Below are positions 17,210-26,605 of a DNA stretch of 52,526 nucleotides, piece after piece. Position 1 is the stretch's first letter; each line of letters opens with the position of its first letter. Position numbers and translations under genes: made by a program. The notes beneath the pieces were generated by a model. The model searched no databases and was not told the origin of the DNA. It was given only the letters and a program-made list of their open reading frames with translations. The DNA is from an uncultured Aeromonadales bacterium (GTDB lineage Bacteria; Pseudomonadota; Gammaproteobacteria; Enterobacterales; Succinivibrionaceae), in the NCBI GenBank assembly GCA_902776275.1, contig CACYPI010000007.1:1-52526 (forward strand). The letters are read 5' to 3'.

Positions 17210-18871
17210 ATGGAAACGACAGCTGCCGGCAAGCAGAGCTCCTCCCCAGGCAGGTTCGCCCTGAAGTGGGGCATCGTTGCTCTGATAGTGCTGGTAAATC
17301 TCTATGCGGACGTATGCATGTACCTCAACGGTGACATCGTGTACCCGCTGCTGGACATCATAATCGTCGGCCTCGGCGTTTACGTGTTCACCAGCAAGAA
17401 GATGTACGCGCAAAGGTACGCTTTCCCGAGCGTGGCCGGAATGATCGCGTTCATCATCTTCCCGCTCGTGTACACCGTCTACATCTCGTTCACCAACTAT
17501 TCTGGCGACCACATCATGACGGTCGAGGACGCGATGAGGTACCACCTCAACGCCGTCTACCGCTCCGAAGGCGGCGACTACGACCTCAAGATGATCGCCT
17601 CAGACGGCGGCAAGTACCAGATCATGGTCACGCAGGGCGACAGCTCCTACATAACCGATCCGGTCAGGCTCGAGTCCGGCGTCATCGCCCCCGAGGCCAA
17701 GAGGGTCGATCTGGTCCTGCGTGAGCCTTCCGATGCCGAGAAGGCCGCGGAGGGCGCCCAGCTCAAGGAAGTGATCTCCCACCGCCTGTCGCTGCAGAAG
17801 CTCAATTTGCACGTGCCCGGCGGCAAGGTGGTCCTCGCGATGAGCGGGCTGCGCCAGTTCTCCGCCGAGAGCCCCAGGTTCACCCCGATCGCCAAGGGGA
17901 GCAAGCTTGACGACGGCACGCCGGTGCTCGTCGACAACGCCCTGTTCGACCACGAGCAGAAGAAGCTCTTCGTGCCGAACATGGACACCGGCTTCTACCA
18001 GTACGCGGGCAAGGACGGCCTGCCCGAGGGCAAGACCTTCGCGCCGGGCTTCCGCGTCAACATCGGCTTCATGAACTACATCAAGTTCTTCGGCAACAAG
18101 AGCATACGCGCGCCGTTTGCCCAGATCTTCATCTGGACCGTCGTGTTCGCCGGCTTCACCGTGTTCATCACGCTGGCCATCGGCATGGTGCTCGCCTGCC
18201 TCGTGCAGTGGCAGTTCCTGGCAGGCCGCGGCGTCTACCGCGTGCTTCTGATATTGCCGTACGCAGTCCCGTCCTTCATTTCAATCCTCGTGTTCAAGGG
18301 CTTGTTCAACCAGAACTTCGGCGAGATAAACATGTTCCTGAACATGATCTTCGGGCCCATCTACAGCCTCTTCGGGGCCACCTGGTCGGCGCCTGAGTGG
18401 TTCACGAACCCGTGGCTTGCCAGAGGCATGATCCTCATCGTCAACGCCTGGCTCGGCTACCCGTACATGATGATCCTCTGCATGGGCCTTCTGAAGTCCA
18501 TCCCGGACGATCTCTACGAGGCCACCGCGATCGAGGGCGCGTCCCCGCTGCAGAACCTGCGCTACATCACGCTGCCGCTGCTCTTAAAGCCGCTGGCTCC
18601 GCTGCTCATCGCATCGTTCGCGTTCAACTTCAACAACTTCGTCCTGATCCAGCTGCTCACCAAAGGCGGTCCTGACATCATCGACTCCACCGTGCCGGCC
18701 GGCTACACCGACTTGCTCGTGAGCTTCACCTACCGCATCGCATTCGAAGGCGGCAAGGGCAACGACTACGGCCTGGCCGCAGCCATCGCGACGCTCATCT
18801 TCATCCTGGTCGGCTTCCTGAGCCTCATCCAGCTGCGCATGATCCGCCAGAACAACGACGGCAGAGTCTAA
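17210..18871 (+). CDS. malF: Maltose transporter permease MalF
   Basis: A 553-residue inner-membrane permease. N-terminal helices lie at about 17-75, a long periplasmic P2-type loop at about 95-290 and a core of helices after 300. The EAA loop that docks on MalK reads [20 protein letters not shown], and the C-terminal block [19 protein letters not shown] matches E. coli MalF nearly residue for residue. AGGAAATAAAG precedes ATG 17210. It is slightly longer than the E. coli protein (514), mainly in the periplasmic loop. Confidence 0.96.
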   Translation: METTAAGKQSSSPGRFALKWGIVALIVLVNLYADVCMYLNGDIVYPLLDIIIVGLGVYVFTSKKMYAQRYAFPSVAGMIAFIIFPLVYTVYISFTNYSGDHIMTVEDAMRYHLNAVYRSEGGDYDLKMIASDGGKYQIMVTQGDSSYITDPVRLESGVIAPEAKRVDLVLREPSDAEKAAEGAQLKEVISHRLSLQKLNLHVPGGKVVLAMSGLRQFSAESPRFTPIAKGSKLDDGTPVLVDNALFDHEQKKLFVPNMDTGFYQYAGKDGLPEGKTFAPGFRVNIGFMNYIKFFGNKSIRAPFAQIFIWTVVFAGFTVFITLAIGMVLACLVQWQFLAGRGVYRVLLILPYAVPSFISILVFKGLFNQNFGEINMFLNMIFGPIYSLFGATWSAPEWFTNPWLARGMILIVNAWLGYPYMMILCMGLLKSIPDDLYEATAIEGASPLQNLRYITLPLLLKPLAPLLIASFAFNFNNFVLIQLLTKGGPDIIDSTVPAGYTDLLVSFTYRIAFEGGKGNDYGLAAAIATLIFILVGFLSLIQLRMIRQNNDGRV

Positions 18872-18884
18872 GGAGAATCAGAAA

Positions 18885-20123
18885 ATGGCAATGGTCCAAT
18901 CCAAGAACCTCAAGTACAGGAAGGCTGCGGCCCACCTGTTCATGTGGGTTTTCCTGGCCTTCATCCTGTTCCCGTTGCTCATGGTGGTCGCAATTTCGTT
19001 CCGCCAGGGCAACTACTCGGTCGGCGACGTGATCCCAAGCGCCCAGACCTCGACGCTCGACCACTGGAAGCTGGCGCTGGGCATCAGCGTGCACGACAAC
19101 GTGCGCGTCCGCGGCGCCGACATCAGGTTCCTAAAGGCCGATGACGGCAAGGCCGTGCTCTTCGCCTCGGACAACGGCACCGATCCCTTCGATCCGTTCG
19201 TGACCGCCCCGTTCGACGTCGCCCAGGCCAAGGCCTCCACCTCAAAGCAGATGCTCTCCGTCAAGGCCGCGCACCCTGAGGCCGAGCCTGACGAGTCGCA
19301 GTTCCTCGACGACGGCAAGACCCTCGACCTCACCAAGGCCGTGGCCGGCAAGCTCGCCATCGACGTGGCCAAGGACGACGGCAGCACGGAGCGCTACATG
19401 ATCGAGGCCAACGACAAGGAAGGCACCTCGTTCGGCGTCTACCGCGACCAGGTCACCCCTCCCCCGTTCCCGGTCATGCACTGGCTGTGGAACTCCATCA
19501 AGGTCGCCTTCATAACCGCAGCGCTCATCATCTGCCTGGCCACCACCTCGGCCTACGCGTTTGCGCGCATGCGCTTCCGCGGCAGGACCTTCATCCTAAA
19601 CTCTATGCTGATCTTCCAGATGTTCCCCGCGGTGCTGGCCCTCGTCGCCATCTACGCGTTGTTCAACCGCATCGGCAGCTACATCCCGTCGCTGGGCCTC
19701 AACTCCCACGGCGGTCTGATCCTGTCGTACCTAGGCGGCGTGGCATTGCACATCTGGACCATCAAGGGATACTTCGAGACCATCGATCCGTCGCTCGAGC
19801 AGGCCGCCGCAATTGACGGCGCCACTCCGTGGCAGGCATTCAGGCTGATCCTGCTGCCCTTGTCAGTGCCGATCCTGGCGGTGGTCTTCATCCTGGCCTT
19901 CATCAGCACCATAACCGAAGTGCCGGTCGCCTCCGTCCTCCTCATGGACATGGACAAGCTGACCCTGGCCGTAGGCTCGCAGCAGTACCTCTACCCGCAG
20001 AACTACCTGTGGGGCGACTTCGCCGCTGCCGCAGTGCTCTCCGGCCTGCCCATCACCATAGTTTTCCTGCTGGCCCAGCGCTGGCTGGTAGGCGGCCTGA
20101 CCGCAGGCGGCGTCAAGGGCTGA
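18885..20123 (+). CDS. malG: Maltose transporter permease MalG with enlarged periplasmic loop
   Basis: A 412-residue permease. Both ends track E. coli MalG (296 residues): MAMVQSKN and [16 protein letters not shown] at the start, [18 protein letters not shown] at about 193, the EAA loop [20 protein letters not shown], and [13 protein letters not shown] at the end. The extra roughly 115 residues sit in the first periplasmic loop, about 70-185, where E. coli has a short stretch before PPPFPV. The inserted part is hydrophilic and acidic. GGAG lies upstream and malF is 13 bp away, so it is co-transcribed. Confidence 0.95.
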   Translation: MAMVQSKNLKYRKAAAHLFMWVFLAFILFPLLMVVAISFRQGNYSVGDVIPSAQTSTLDHWKLALGISVHDNVRVRGADIRFLKADDGKAVLFASDNGTDPFDPFVTAPFDVAQAKASTSKQMLSVKAAHPEAEPDESQFLDDGKTLDLTKAVAGKLAIDVAKDDGSTERYMIEANDKEGTSFGVYRDQVTPPPFPVMHWLWNSIKVAFITAALIICLATTSAYAFARMRFRGRTFILNSMLIFQMFPAVLALVAIYALFNRIGSYIPSLGLNSHGGLILSYLGGVALHIWTIKGYFETIDPSLEQAAAIDGATPWQAFRLILLPLSVPILAVVFILAFISTITEVPVASVLLMDMDKLTLAVGSQQYLYPQNYLWGDFAAAAVLSGLPITIVFLLAQRWLVGGLTAGGVKG

Positions 20124-20131
20124 CGCATCGA

Positions 20132-20153
20132 GCGGGCCTTGAGCCCGCGTTTT
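20132..20153 (+). terminator. Hairpin between malG and malK
   Basis: The stem GCGGGC / GCCCGC with a five-base loop is followed by GTTTT. It probably reduces, but does not abolish, read-through into malK, which has no separate strong promoter that I can see. Confidence 0.5.
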
Positions 20154-20205
20154 AAAGGATTCACGGCCGCAAGGCGGCCACATGAGACAAATTCAGAGAC
20201 ACAAA

Positions 20206-21363
20206 ATGGCTGACGTACTCTTAAGCAAAGTTAGAAAGAACTACAACCCTTCCGTGCTGAAGGACACTCTGCGCAACATCAACCTCGACATCAAGGACGG
20301 CGACTTCATCGTGTTCGTTGGCCCGTCCGGCTGCGGCAAGTCCACGCTCCTGCGCATGATCGCAGGCCTCGAGGACATCACCTCGGGCGATCTCGTCATC
20401 GGCGGCAAGCGCATGAACGACGTCCCTCCCTCGCAGAGGAACATCGGCATGGTCTTCCAGTCCTACGCCCTCTACCCGCACATGACCGTGTTCGAAAACA
20501 TGGCCTTCGGCCTCAAGCTCAAGCACATGGACAAGGAGACCATCCGCCAGCGCGTCGTGCACGCCGCCGACATCCTCGGCCTCGAGCCCTTCCTCGACCG
20601 CAAGCCCAAGGCCCTCTCCGGCGGCCAGAGGCAGCGCGTCGCCATCGGCCGCTGCATCGTCCAGCAGCCTTCGGTCTTCCTCTTCGACGAGCCGCTGTCG
20701 AACCTCGACGCCGCGCTGCGCGTGAGGATGCGCCTGGAGATCTCAAAGCTCCACCGCGACATCAACGCGACCATCATCTACGTCACCCACGATCAGGTCG
20801 AGGCAATGACCCTTGCCGACAAGATCTGCGTGCTCAGCCCGCTGCAGGCCAACGCCGAGTCCAACCTCGAGCAGTTCGGCACCCCGCTTGAGCTCTACAA
20901 CCACCCGGTCAACCAGTTCGTGGCGGGCTTCATCGGCTCCCCGAAGATGAACTTCATCAACGGCACCATCGCCGAGATCGGCGACAAGACCTGCAAGGTC
21001 AAGCTCGCCACCGGCGAAGTGCTCACCGCCTGCGTCGACGCCTCGCGCGGCGAGGTCGGCCAGAAGGTCCAGCTGGGCGTCCGCCCAGAGCACCTGGTCG
21101 CCGCCAGCAGCAGCAAGGCCGACGGCGGCACGCTGTCGGGCAAGGTCATCGTCACCGAGAACCTCGGCGCCGAGTTCTTCATGTACCTCGACGTCGGCGC
21201 CTGCGACGAGGGCGTGGACTTCACGATCCGCCACGACTTCGCGGTCGATGTGAAATCAGGCGACAACTTCACCATCGGCATTCCGGCGGCAGCCTGCCAC
21301 CTGTTCGACGCCGACGGCATCGCCTTCCCGAGGACTGCGGTCTACACCCGCGCTGAGAGGTAA
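20206..21363 (+). CDS. malK: Maltose transporter ATPase MalK
   Basis: A 385-residue ABC ATPase. Walker A GPSGCGKST, Q-loop FQSYALYPH, signature LSGGQRQRVAIGR, Walker B VFLFDEPLSNLD and the switch histidine VTHDQVEAMTL are all intact. The C-terminal regulatory OB-like domain runs from about 235 to the end (GFIGSPKMNFINGTI, VQLGVRPEHL). Two MalK subunits power MalFG. I prefer ATG 20206 (MADVLLSK), where the family starts; ATG 20182 is possible. In E. coli malK is divergent from malEFG and linked to lamB; here it ends a malEFGK run. Confidence 0.96.
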   Translation: MADVLLSKVRKNYNPSVLKDTLRNINLDIKDGDFIVFVGPSGCGKSTLLRMIAGLEDITSGDLVIGGKRMNDVPPSQRNIGMVFQSYALYPHMTVFENMAFGLKLKHMDKETIRQRVVHAADILGLEPFLDRKPKALSGGQRQRVAIGRCIVQQPSVFLFDEPLSNLDAALRVRMRLEISKLHRDINATIIYVTHDQVEAMTLADKICVLSPLQANAESNLEQFGTPLELYNHPVNQFVAGFIGSPKMNFINGTIAEIGDKTCKVKLATGEVLTACVDASRGEVGQKVQLGVRPEHLVAASSSKADGGTLSGKVIVTENLGAEFFMYLDVGACDEGVDFTIRHDFAVDVKSGDNFTIGIPAAACHLFDADGIAFPRTAVYTRAER

Positions 21364-21383
21364 CAGGGTTCCTTTTAATGGCC

Positions 21384-21420
21384 AAGGGCGGGGGGCTTCG
21401 GTTCCCCGCCCTTTCTTTTT
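21384..21420 (+). terminator. Terminator after malK
   Basis: A strong stem AAGGGCGGGG / CCCCGCCCTT with a loop of about 10 bases is followed by a T-rich tract. It closes the malEFGK unit. Confidence 0.88.
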
Positions 21421-21439
21421 CACCGCCACGAGGAAGCCC

Positions 21440-23074
21440 CTTGTCCATTCCCTCCTCAGAACCTGCGCGTCCGTCATTTGCGCGAAATGCCGCAAGGTGG
21501 ATCCTGCTCCTTGCCGTGGCCGCCGCCAACCTCTGCGCCGACTTGCGGCTTGTCCTCTCAGGCGAGCTCTTCTATCCGCTCCTCGACGTCGCCATCGTCG
21601 GCCTTGGGATCTGGATCTTCGGGGGACAGCCGCCTGCGCGCCCAGAAGTACGCCTTCACTGCGATCGCGGGCACGATCGCCTTCATCATCTTTCCGCTTG
21701 CCTACACCGTCTACTTCTCTTTCACCAACTACTCGGGAAGCCACATCATGACGGTGCGCCAGGCCATGCTCTACCACATGCGTGACATGTACCGCCTCGG
21801 TCATGACGGGTACGCGACGTCGCTTATTGACGCAGGCGGAGGGCGATGCCTGATTGAGGTATCGGGCTTGGACGGAACGTTCCTCTCAAGTTCCGTTGAG
21901 CTGCCAAAGGGCGGGATCCCCGATGACGCGCCGAGGATGAGGATCAGGATGCGCAAGGCGGCGGCTCCCTTTCCTGCCGTAGCCATGCCTGTCAAGGAGT
22001 TCTTCGCACGGCGCATGGGACTGATGAAGGCGGATCTCGTGCTGCCGGACAAGCACGTGCTGGCGCTGTCCGGGCTGTGGCGCTTTACCAAGGCCGGCTT
22101 CAAGTTCACCCGAGTCAAGAAGGGATCGGAGGTTGAAGGAGTGCCGGCGCTCTATGACAACGGGAAGAAGGCGCTCTTCGTGGCGAACATGGAGGCCGGC
22201 TTCTACCAGTACGCCGACGCGCAGGGGCGTCCATCGGGAGAAGAGTTCGCCCCGGGCTTTCGCGTTGGAGTCGGATTTGCCAACTACCGGAGGTTCTTCA
22301 GGAGCGCGCAGGGGCCTTTCCTTAGGATCTTCGCGTGGACGGTGGCATTCGCCCTGGGCACGGTGGTGCTGTCGCTTGCAGTCGGGCTAGTGCTTGCCTG
22401 CCTCGTGCAGTGGCCCTTCCTCAAAGGCAGATCCGTCTACCGCGTGCTGCTGATGCTCCCCTACGCGGTGCCGTCGTTCATCTCGATCCTCGTCTTCAAG
22501 GGGCTGTTCAACCAGCACTGGGGCGAGGTCAACATCTTCCTGAAGATGATCATGGAGCCCGCGCTCGCGATGCTCGGGATGCAGTGGCAGACGCCGGACT
22601 GGTTCTCTGATCCGCATCTGGCGCTGGCGATGCTGCTCCTCGTCAACGCTGGCTTGGCTACCCATACATGATGATCCTCTGCATGGGGCTTCTGAAATCG
22701 ATCCCCGATGATCTCTACGAGGCCAGCGCCATCGAGGGCGCAAGCCCCTGGCAGAACCTGCGCTTCATCACCCTGCCCCTGCTCATGAGGCCGCTTGCGC
22801 CGCTGCTCATCGCATCGTTCGCATTCAATTTCAACAACTTCGTGCTCATCAAGCTGCTCACCGGAGGCGGTCCTGACTTCATCGACTCCGACCAGCCCGC
22901 AGGCTACACCGATCTCCTGGTGAGCTTCACCTACCGCATTGCTTTCGAGGGCGGATGCGGCAACGACTACGGCCTGGCAGCGGCGATAGCTACGGTGATC
23001 TTCATGCTGGTGGGGCTGCTCTGCCTCATTCAGATGCGCCTGACGAGGCGCCTTCAGGACGACAGCACCTGCTG
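21440..23074 (+). pseudogene. Second malF copy, two frameshifts
   Basis: The region aligns with malF along its whole length: FYPLLDVAIVGLGIWIFG at the start, [20 protein letters not shown], a diverged periplasmic loop, then YEASAIEGASPWQNLRFITL and [19 protein letters not shown] at the end. An extra G in a run of five at 21621-21625 shifts the frame early. A missing base near 22649-22651 (where malF reads AWLGYPY) shifts it again. The open middle frame lacks the true N-terminus and the EAA loop. A TTG at 21440 after GAGGAAG looks like the original start. The periplasmic loop differs more from malF than the membrane core does. Confidence 0.88.
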
Positions 23075-23090
23075 ACGGCTCCATTTTTGC

Positions 23091-23156
23091 ACTCCTGCGT
23101 AAGCCCCGCGCAGCGCCTTGACGCGCAAGGCGCGGGGGAGCAAAACGCAAAGGAGT
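23091..23156 (+). promoter_or_regulatory. Hairpin that buries the recombinase ribosome-binding site
   Basis: ACTCCTGCGT at 23091-23100 can pair with ACGC..AAGGAGT at 23145-23156 (10 bp with a two-base bulge), locking the AAGGAGT Shine-Dalgarno. Inside it, GCGCCTTG at 23113-23120 pairs with CAAGGCGC at 23126-23133, and a C-rich/G-rich pair lies between. The structure would block translation of the recombinase unless melted or remodelled. Confidence 0.6.
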
Positions 23157-23161
23157 CGAAA

Positions 23162-24208
23162 ATGCCTGATGTGAAAGAAGATCCCCTCTACAGGGAGGTG
23201 CGCGCCCTGCGCCGCTGCCCCAAGCTTGGCGCCATATTCGTGCTTTTTGAAGGCCAGAACCGCGCCGTGCTCAAGGAGAACTCGAAGACGCTCCACAGCA
23301 AGATGTGGGCGCTCCACCTGAGCATCTACGAGAAGGTGCGCGCAGATCGCTTGAACCCGCTCATTTTCGGGAGGGATGTAGTCGACAACCTCGTTGCCAC
23401 CGGACGCTACACCAGCGCGGTCACCGCAACGAGGCTCATGGTCTCGGTGCTCGACTTTGCCGTGGCGATCGGGGTCATCGACCGCAACCCGCTAGGCACC
23501 ATCTGGAGCCTTCCGATCATGAGGAAGGCAGAGCAGATGTCGGAGGCCATGGCGAGGCACCGCCCGAGCTTCAACCACGACGAGATCAAGGTCGAGCTGC
23601 GCAAGCTCCTTGAGATCTTTGCAAGGCAGGGAGGCCGACGCTGGCTCCTCCTGCAGATTAGCCTCCGAGTGCTGCTGCGCCCTGCAGAGGTCGTCTCCCT
23701 CAAGATCTCCGATCTTGACCTCAAGCGCCACCAGATCACCGCTCGCAGGACCAAGACACACGACGAGTTCATCATCCCAACCGATGACACGCTCGAGGCA
23801 CTTATGATTGAGGCTCACCGCCTTTACGGAAGCGATGAGACCGGCTACGTCTTCAGGGGCTACCGCGATCCGCGCGCGCCACTCTCGCCGCAGACGATGA
23901 ACCGCGCCCTGACTGACTGCGGGTACCAGGGAAAGCTCTGCGCGCACGGGATCCGCTCTATCGGAAGAAACTTCTTTGCAGACAGGACAAGCCAGGTGCC
24001 GCCCTACATCAGCGAGGCGATCCTCCAGCACGCCACATCGAAGGTCGAGCGCGCCTATCGGCGCAACGATGACTACTTGAAGCAGCGCCGCAACGCGATG
24101 AAGCTCTGGTGGAGCTTTATAAACTCGCTCTGGCCAGCGGTCCTACCCGATGCGAATGGCGCTGGCAGTGAAGCCGCACGCGCCAGAGATCACCGAACCA
24201 GATCCTGA
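23162..24208 (+). CDS. Tyrosine recombinase
   Basis: A 348-residue protein with an N-terminal core-binding-like domain (about 35-130) and a catalytic domain with the full tyrosine-recombinase set: Arg173 (LLRPAEVV), Lys198 (RRTKTHDE), His262/Arg265 (HGIRS), His290 (LQH) and nucleophile Tyr299 (RAYRRND), with the usual nine-residue His-to-Tyr spacing. ATG 23162 follows AAGGAGT. The last roughly 25 residues run into the adjoining tnpB remnant, so the natural C-terminus was replaced when that element arrived; the catalytic core is complete. It is not next to a tRNA. A broken relative lies at 30515-31072. It could catalyse the maltoporin inversion, but that is inference. Confidence 0.85.
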   Translation: MPDVKEDPLYREVRALRRCPKLGAIFVLFEGQNRAVLKENSKTLHSKMWALHLSIYEKVRADRLNPLIFGRDVVDNLVATGRYTSAVTATRLMVSVLDFAVAIGVIDRNPLGTIWSLPIMRKAEQMSEAMARHRPSFNHDEIKVELRKLLEIFARQGGRRWLLLQISLRVLLRPAEVVSLKISDLDLKRHQITARRTKTHDEFIIPTDDTLEALMIEAHRLYGSDETGYVFRGYRDPRAPLSPQTMNRALTDCGYQGKLCAHGIRSIGRNFFADRTSQVPPYISEAILQHATSKVERAYRRNDDYLKQRRNAMKLWWSFINSLWPAVLPDANGAGSEAARARDHRTRS

Positions 24209-25052
24209 TAACTCGGTCGGCATCGACATGGGATCGAGGTTCTTCGCGACCTTGAGCGACTGCACGCAGCTTGAGAGCTTCAACAAGCACCTGGACGGAA
24301 TCGATCGCAGGATCAGCCTGCTTCACAAGAAGCTTGACCGCTCGCTGCCAGGCTCCAGTAACCGCGCAAAGCTCGTAAAGAAGCTTGCGCTGATGTACAA
24401 GCGCAAGTCGGACATAAAGCGCGACCGCATGCACAAGTACTCGACCAAGATCGTCAGGGGGCACGACGTAATTGTCGCCGAAGACCTGCAGATCAAGAAC
24501 ATCACGAAATCAGCCAAAGGTACTGTCCATAAGCCCGGCAAGAACAACAAGGTCAAGTCCACGCTCAACCGCATGAACCTGAACGAGAGCTGGGGCGAGT
24601 TCTTCAGGCAGGTCGGCTACAAGATGAAGCTCAAGGGCGGCGTCTTCGTGCAGGTGCATCCCAAGAACACAAGCCGCACCTGTCCCAAGTGCGGTTGCAT
24701 CAGCAAGAAGAACCGCTCTTCGCAACCTGTGTTCAAGTGTGTCAGCTGCGGCTACTCTGCAAACGCCGACGTTAATGCAGCATGCAACATCCTGCGGGCA
24801 GGGCGCCTGTTGATGGCCCTCCAAGGCAGCAAGAATTTGCTGGATCCTGCGAATAATCAGAGATCTACTGATGCTCGCGCCAGCACTAAGATTCGCGACC
24901 AAAGTAGCGATCAAGCGCCACAGAAGTGACGTTATGATTTCGGTCAACTTGCAGCGCCTTGCGCTGCATCTGGCCAAAGGGGCGGGCTGCCCCGGATCGC
25001 CTCCCAAGTGAGCCTCATTCGGGGCCAGCAAGAGGAACCTGCCAGCTCCTGA
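24130..25052 (+). pseudogene. tnpB: IS605-type TnpB remnant, N-terminally truncated
   Basis: The frame opens inside a TnpB and gives RuvC-I VGIDMGSRFF, RuvC-II VIVAEDLQIKN, a CPKCG/CVSCG zinc ribbon and RuvC-III ANADVNAACN. About 80-100 N-terminal residues (wedge domain) are missing. The main frame (ATG 24150) stops at TGA 24927-24929. Read on in the same frame, it ends at 25050-25052 with RGQQEEPASS, a tail resembling that of the tnpB fragment at the window's right end, so the first stop is probably a nonsense mutation. The RuvC triad is intact, but without the N-terminal part RNA-guided cutting is unlikely. No tnpA accompanies it, and it overlaps the recombinase 3' end. Confidence 0.8.
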
Positions 25053-25164
25053 CAGCAGGTGACTGGAATCGCTGTTTACAGTGAGGAAGCCAACAGAGCC
25101 ACGATGTGCACTGAACAGAAGTTACGCAAAGTTATGCAATAGATTCAGGTCGGACACAAACGAA

Positions 25165-25190
25165 AGAAGGGAGCCAAGAGACTCCCTTCT
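25165..25190 (-). terminator. Terminator after lamB1
   Basis: The stem AGAAGGGAG / CTCCCTTCT with an eight-base loop lies about 33 bp past the lamB1 stop. On the minus strand it is followed by a short T-rich stretch. Confidence 0.7.
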
Positions 25191-25222
25191 GGACTTAAAG
25201 CTATACAGTTAAGCGATGGAAA

Positions 25223-26605
25223 TTACCACCAAGCTTCAGCCTGAATACCGATGTTGGTGCCAGACTTCCAGCTCTCGCCGTAGTTGTGCAGCGAGTTAGT
25301 CTTGTTGGAATCGTAGTCGTCAATGCGGTTATCGCCGGAAGCGTGCAGGTAGGACACGTAGAAGCGGATCTCAGGACGGGCCCACAGCGAAGCGGACGGC
25401 GCCACAGCGTAAGCCAAAGTGTACTTCTGGCCCTGCGAAGAGGAGTCGTCACCGCTAACCGGGCTGGTCTTGCTCCAATAAGCACCAATCTCACCCATGA
25501 TGCGGCTGTACTGGGTGATCTGGAAAGAAGGACGAATCGCAGCGGCGAGCAGCTTGCTGTTGTCAGTGCTGGTGTTGTCGTAGCTCTTGTATTCGTAGCG
25601 AACCGCGTGCATCAGGTGGAACCTGTCGGTGCCAATGGCAGCTTCGCCCTGGTTGATCAAACGGATCATGAAGGCGCCATCGGTGTCTTCCCAGTCGTCA
25701 TACCAGGCGGAGCCGGACATCCAGCCGCCGTTGCCCCACTGCAGGGTGGTCTTGTTGAAGCCCCAGGAGCCCGAGAAAGTGGCTTCTGCGGTCAGCAGGG
25801 TGGAAGTGCCGTTGTCGTACTTGTAGTACGAGCCGTCGCCAAGATTGGCCCTCTCAGGAGCCTCGACAGTAGCGCCGAACTCCAGCCAGCCGCCGTTCCA
25901 GTAAGAGCCGGCATAGCGGACGTCGAAGTAGTTGATGTTCTTGTCGGCAATTGAATGCTTTTTGCCAGCTGCATCAGTATAAGTATCAACGCCGTCGAAG
26001 CTGCCGGTGGTCTCGTAGTCGCCGCCGTTGTGCTGCCTGCGGGTCCAGGCGATGGAGAGGTTGCCCGGGCCAAGGGCCAGGTTCTCTAAACCGGCGCCTG
26101 AACCGGAGATATCCCAGTAGTACAGATCCCAAATGTGCACGTCGTGGCGCTCGTAGAAGCGCTTGCCTGCCCACAGGGTTGCGTCCTTCTTGCCCGGGAT
26201 GATGCCCTTCGCCATCACATTCAACTCACGGAGTGCAAACTCAGCGTCTTCGTCGCTGTCGTTGGCAAAGCCATTGTCAGTGCCAAAATTCCTGTCGGTG
26301 GCCTCGTAGTCATTGTCTCCGGCACTCTTGATAGCAATTCTGGAATTGACAGAAAACTCAGTGTCTCCCTTCTTGAAGACGCGGGAGCCTAAGGCCAGCT
26401 CGCCGTAGGTGTCTTCCTCGTTGCCGAGACGGCCGACCGTGTCGGAGTTCCAGCGGATCTGGCGACCGCCATGGTTGAAGTGGCCGACGCCGGCACGCAT
26501 GTAGCCGTGGAAGTCAAAGGTGGGGGCGTTGTCGTCTGCGAAAGCAGCCGGAGCAGCGATTAAAGCGGCCATTACGGTTACGGCCAGCGTATTAAGCTTA
26601 TTCAT
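25223..26605 (-). CDS. lamB1: Maltoporin-like outer-membrane porin 1
   Basis: A 460-residue porin with a signal peptide starting MNKLNTLAVTVMAALIAAP and cleaved at AFA. The mature protein shows LamB hallmarks: DFHGYMRAGVGHF, RLGNEEDTYGELALGS, TLWAGKRFYERHDVHIWDLY, SGSGAGLENL, and a C-terminal strand ending QAEAWW for BAM-dependent insertion. LamB trimers admit maltodextrins across the outer membrane. ATG 26605 has GAAGGAACT just upstream. The gene is divergent from lamB2, and codons about 6-47 are nearly identical to the matching part of lamB2 in inverted orientation. As drawn, this is the copy with complete start signals. Confidence 0.92.
   Translation of the reverse strand: MNKLNTLAVTVMAALIAAPAAFADDNAPTFDFHGYMRAGVGHFNHGGRQIRWNSDTVGRLGNEEDTYGELALGSRVFKKGDTEFSVNSRIAIKSAGDNDYEATDRNFGTDNGFANDSDEDAEFALRELNVMAKGIIPGKKDATLWAGKRFYERHDVHIWDLYYWDISGSGAGLENLALGPGNLSIAWTRRQHNGGDYETTGSFDGVDTYTDAAGKKHSIADKNINYFDVRYAGSYWNGGWLEFGATVEAPERANLGDGSYYKYDNGTSTLLTAEATFSGSWGFNKTTLQWGNGGWMSGSAWYDDWEDTDGAFMIRLINQGEAAIGTDRFHLMHAVRYEYKSYDNTSTDNSKLLAAAIRPSFQITQYSRIMGEIGAYWSKTSPVSGDDSSSQGQKYTLAYAVAPSASLWARPEIRFYVSYLHASGDNRIDDYDSNKTNSLHNYGESWKSGTNIGIQAEAWW
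26465..26589 (-). repeat. Left arm of 125-bp inverted repeat (inside lamB1)
   Basis: This arm matches 27120-27244 in inverted orientation at 123 of 125 positions. It covers the signal-peptide and first mature codons, from CGCTGGCC to CCATGGCGGT. Beyond the outer end the two genes drop abruptly to roughly 80% identity, and beyond the inner end there is no similarity. Confidence 0.95.
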
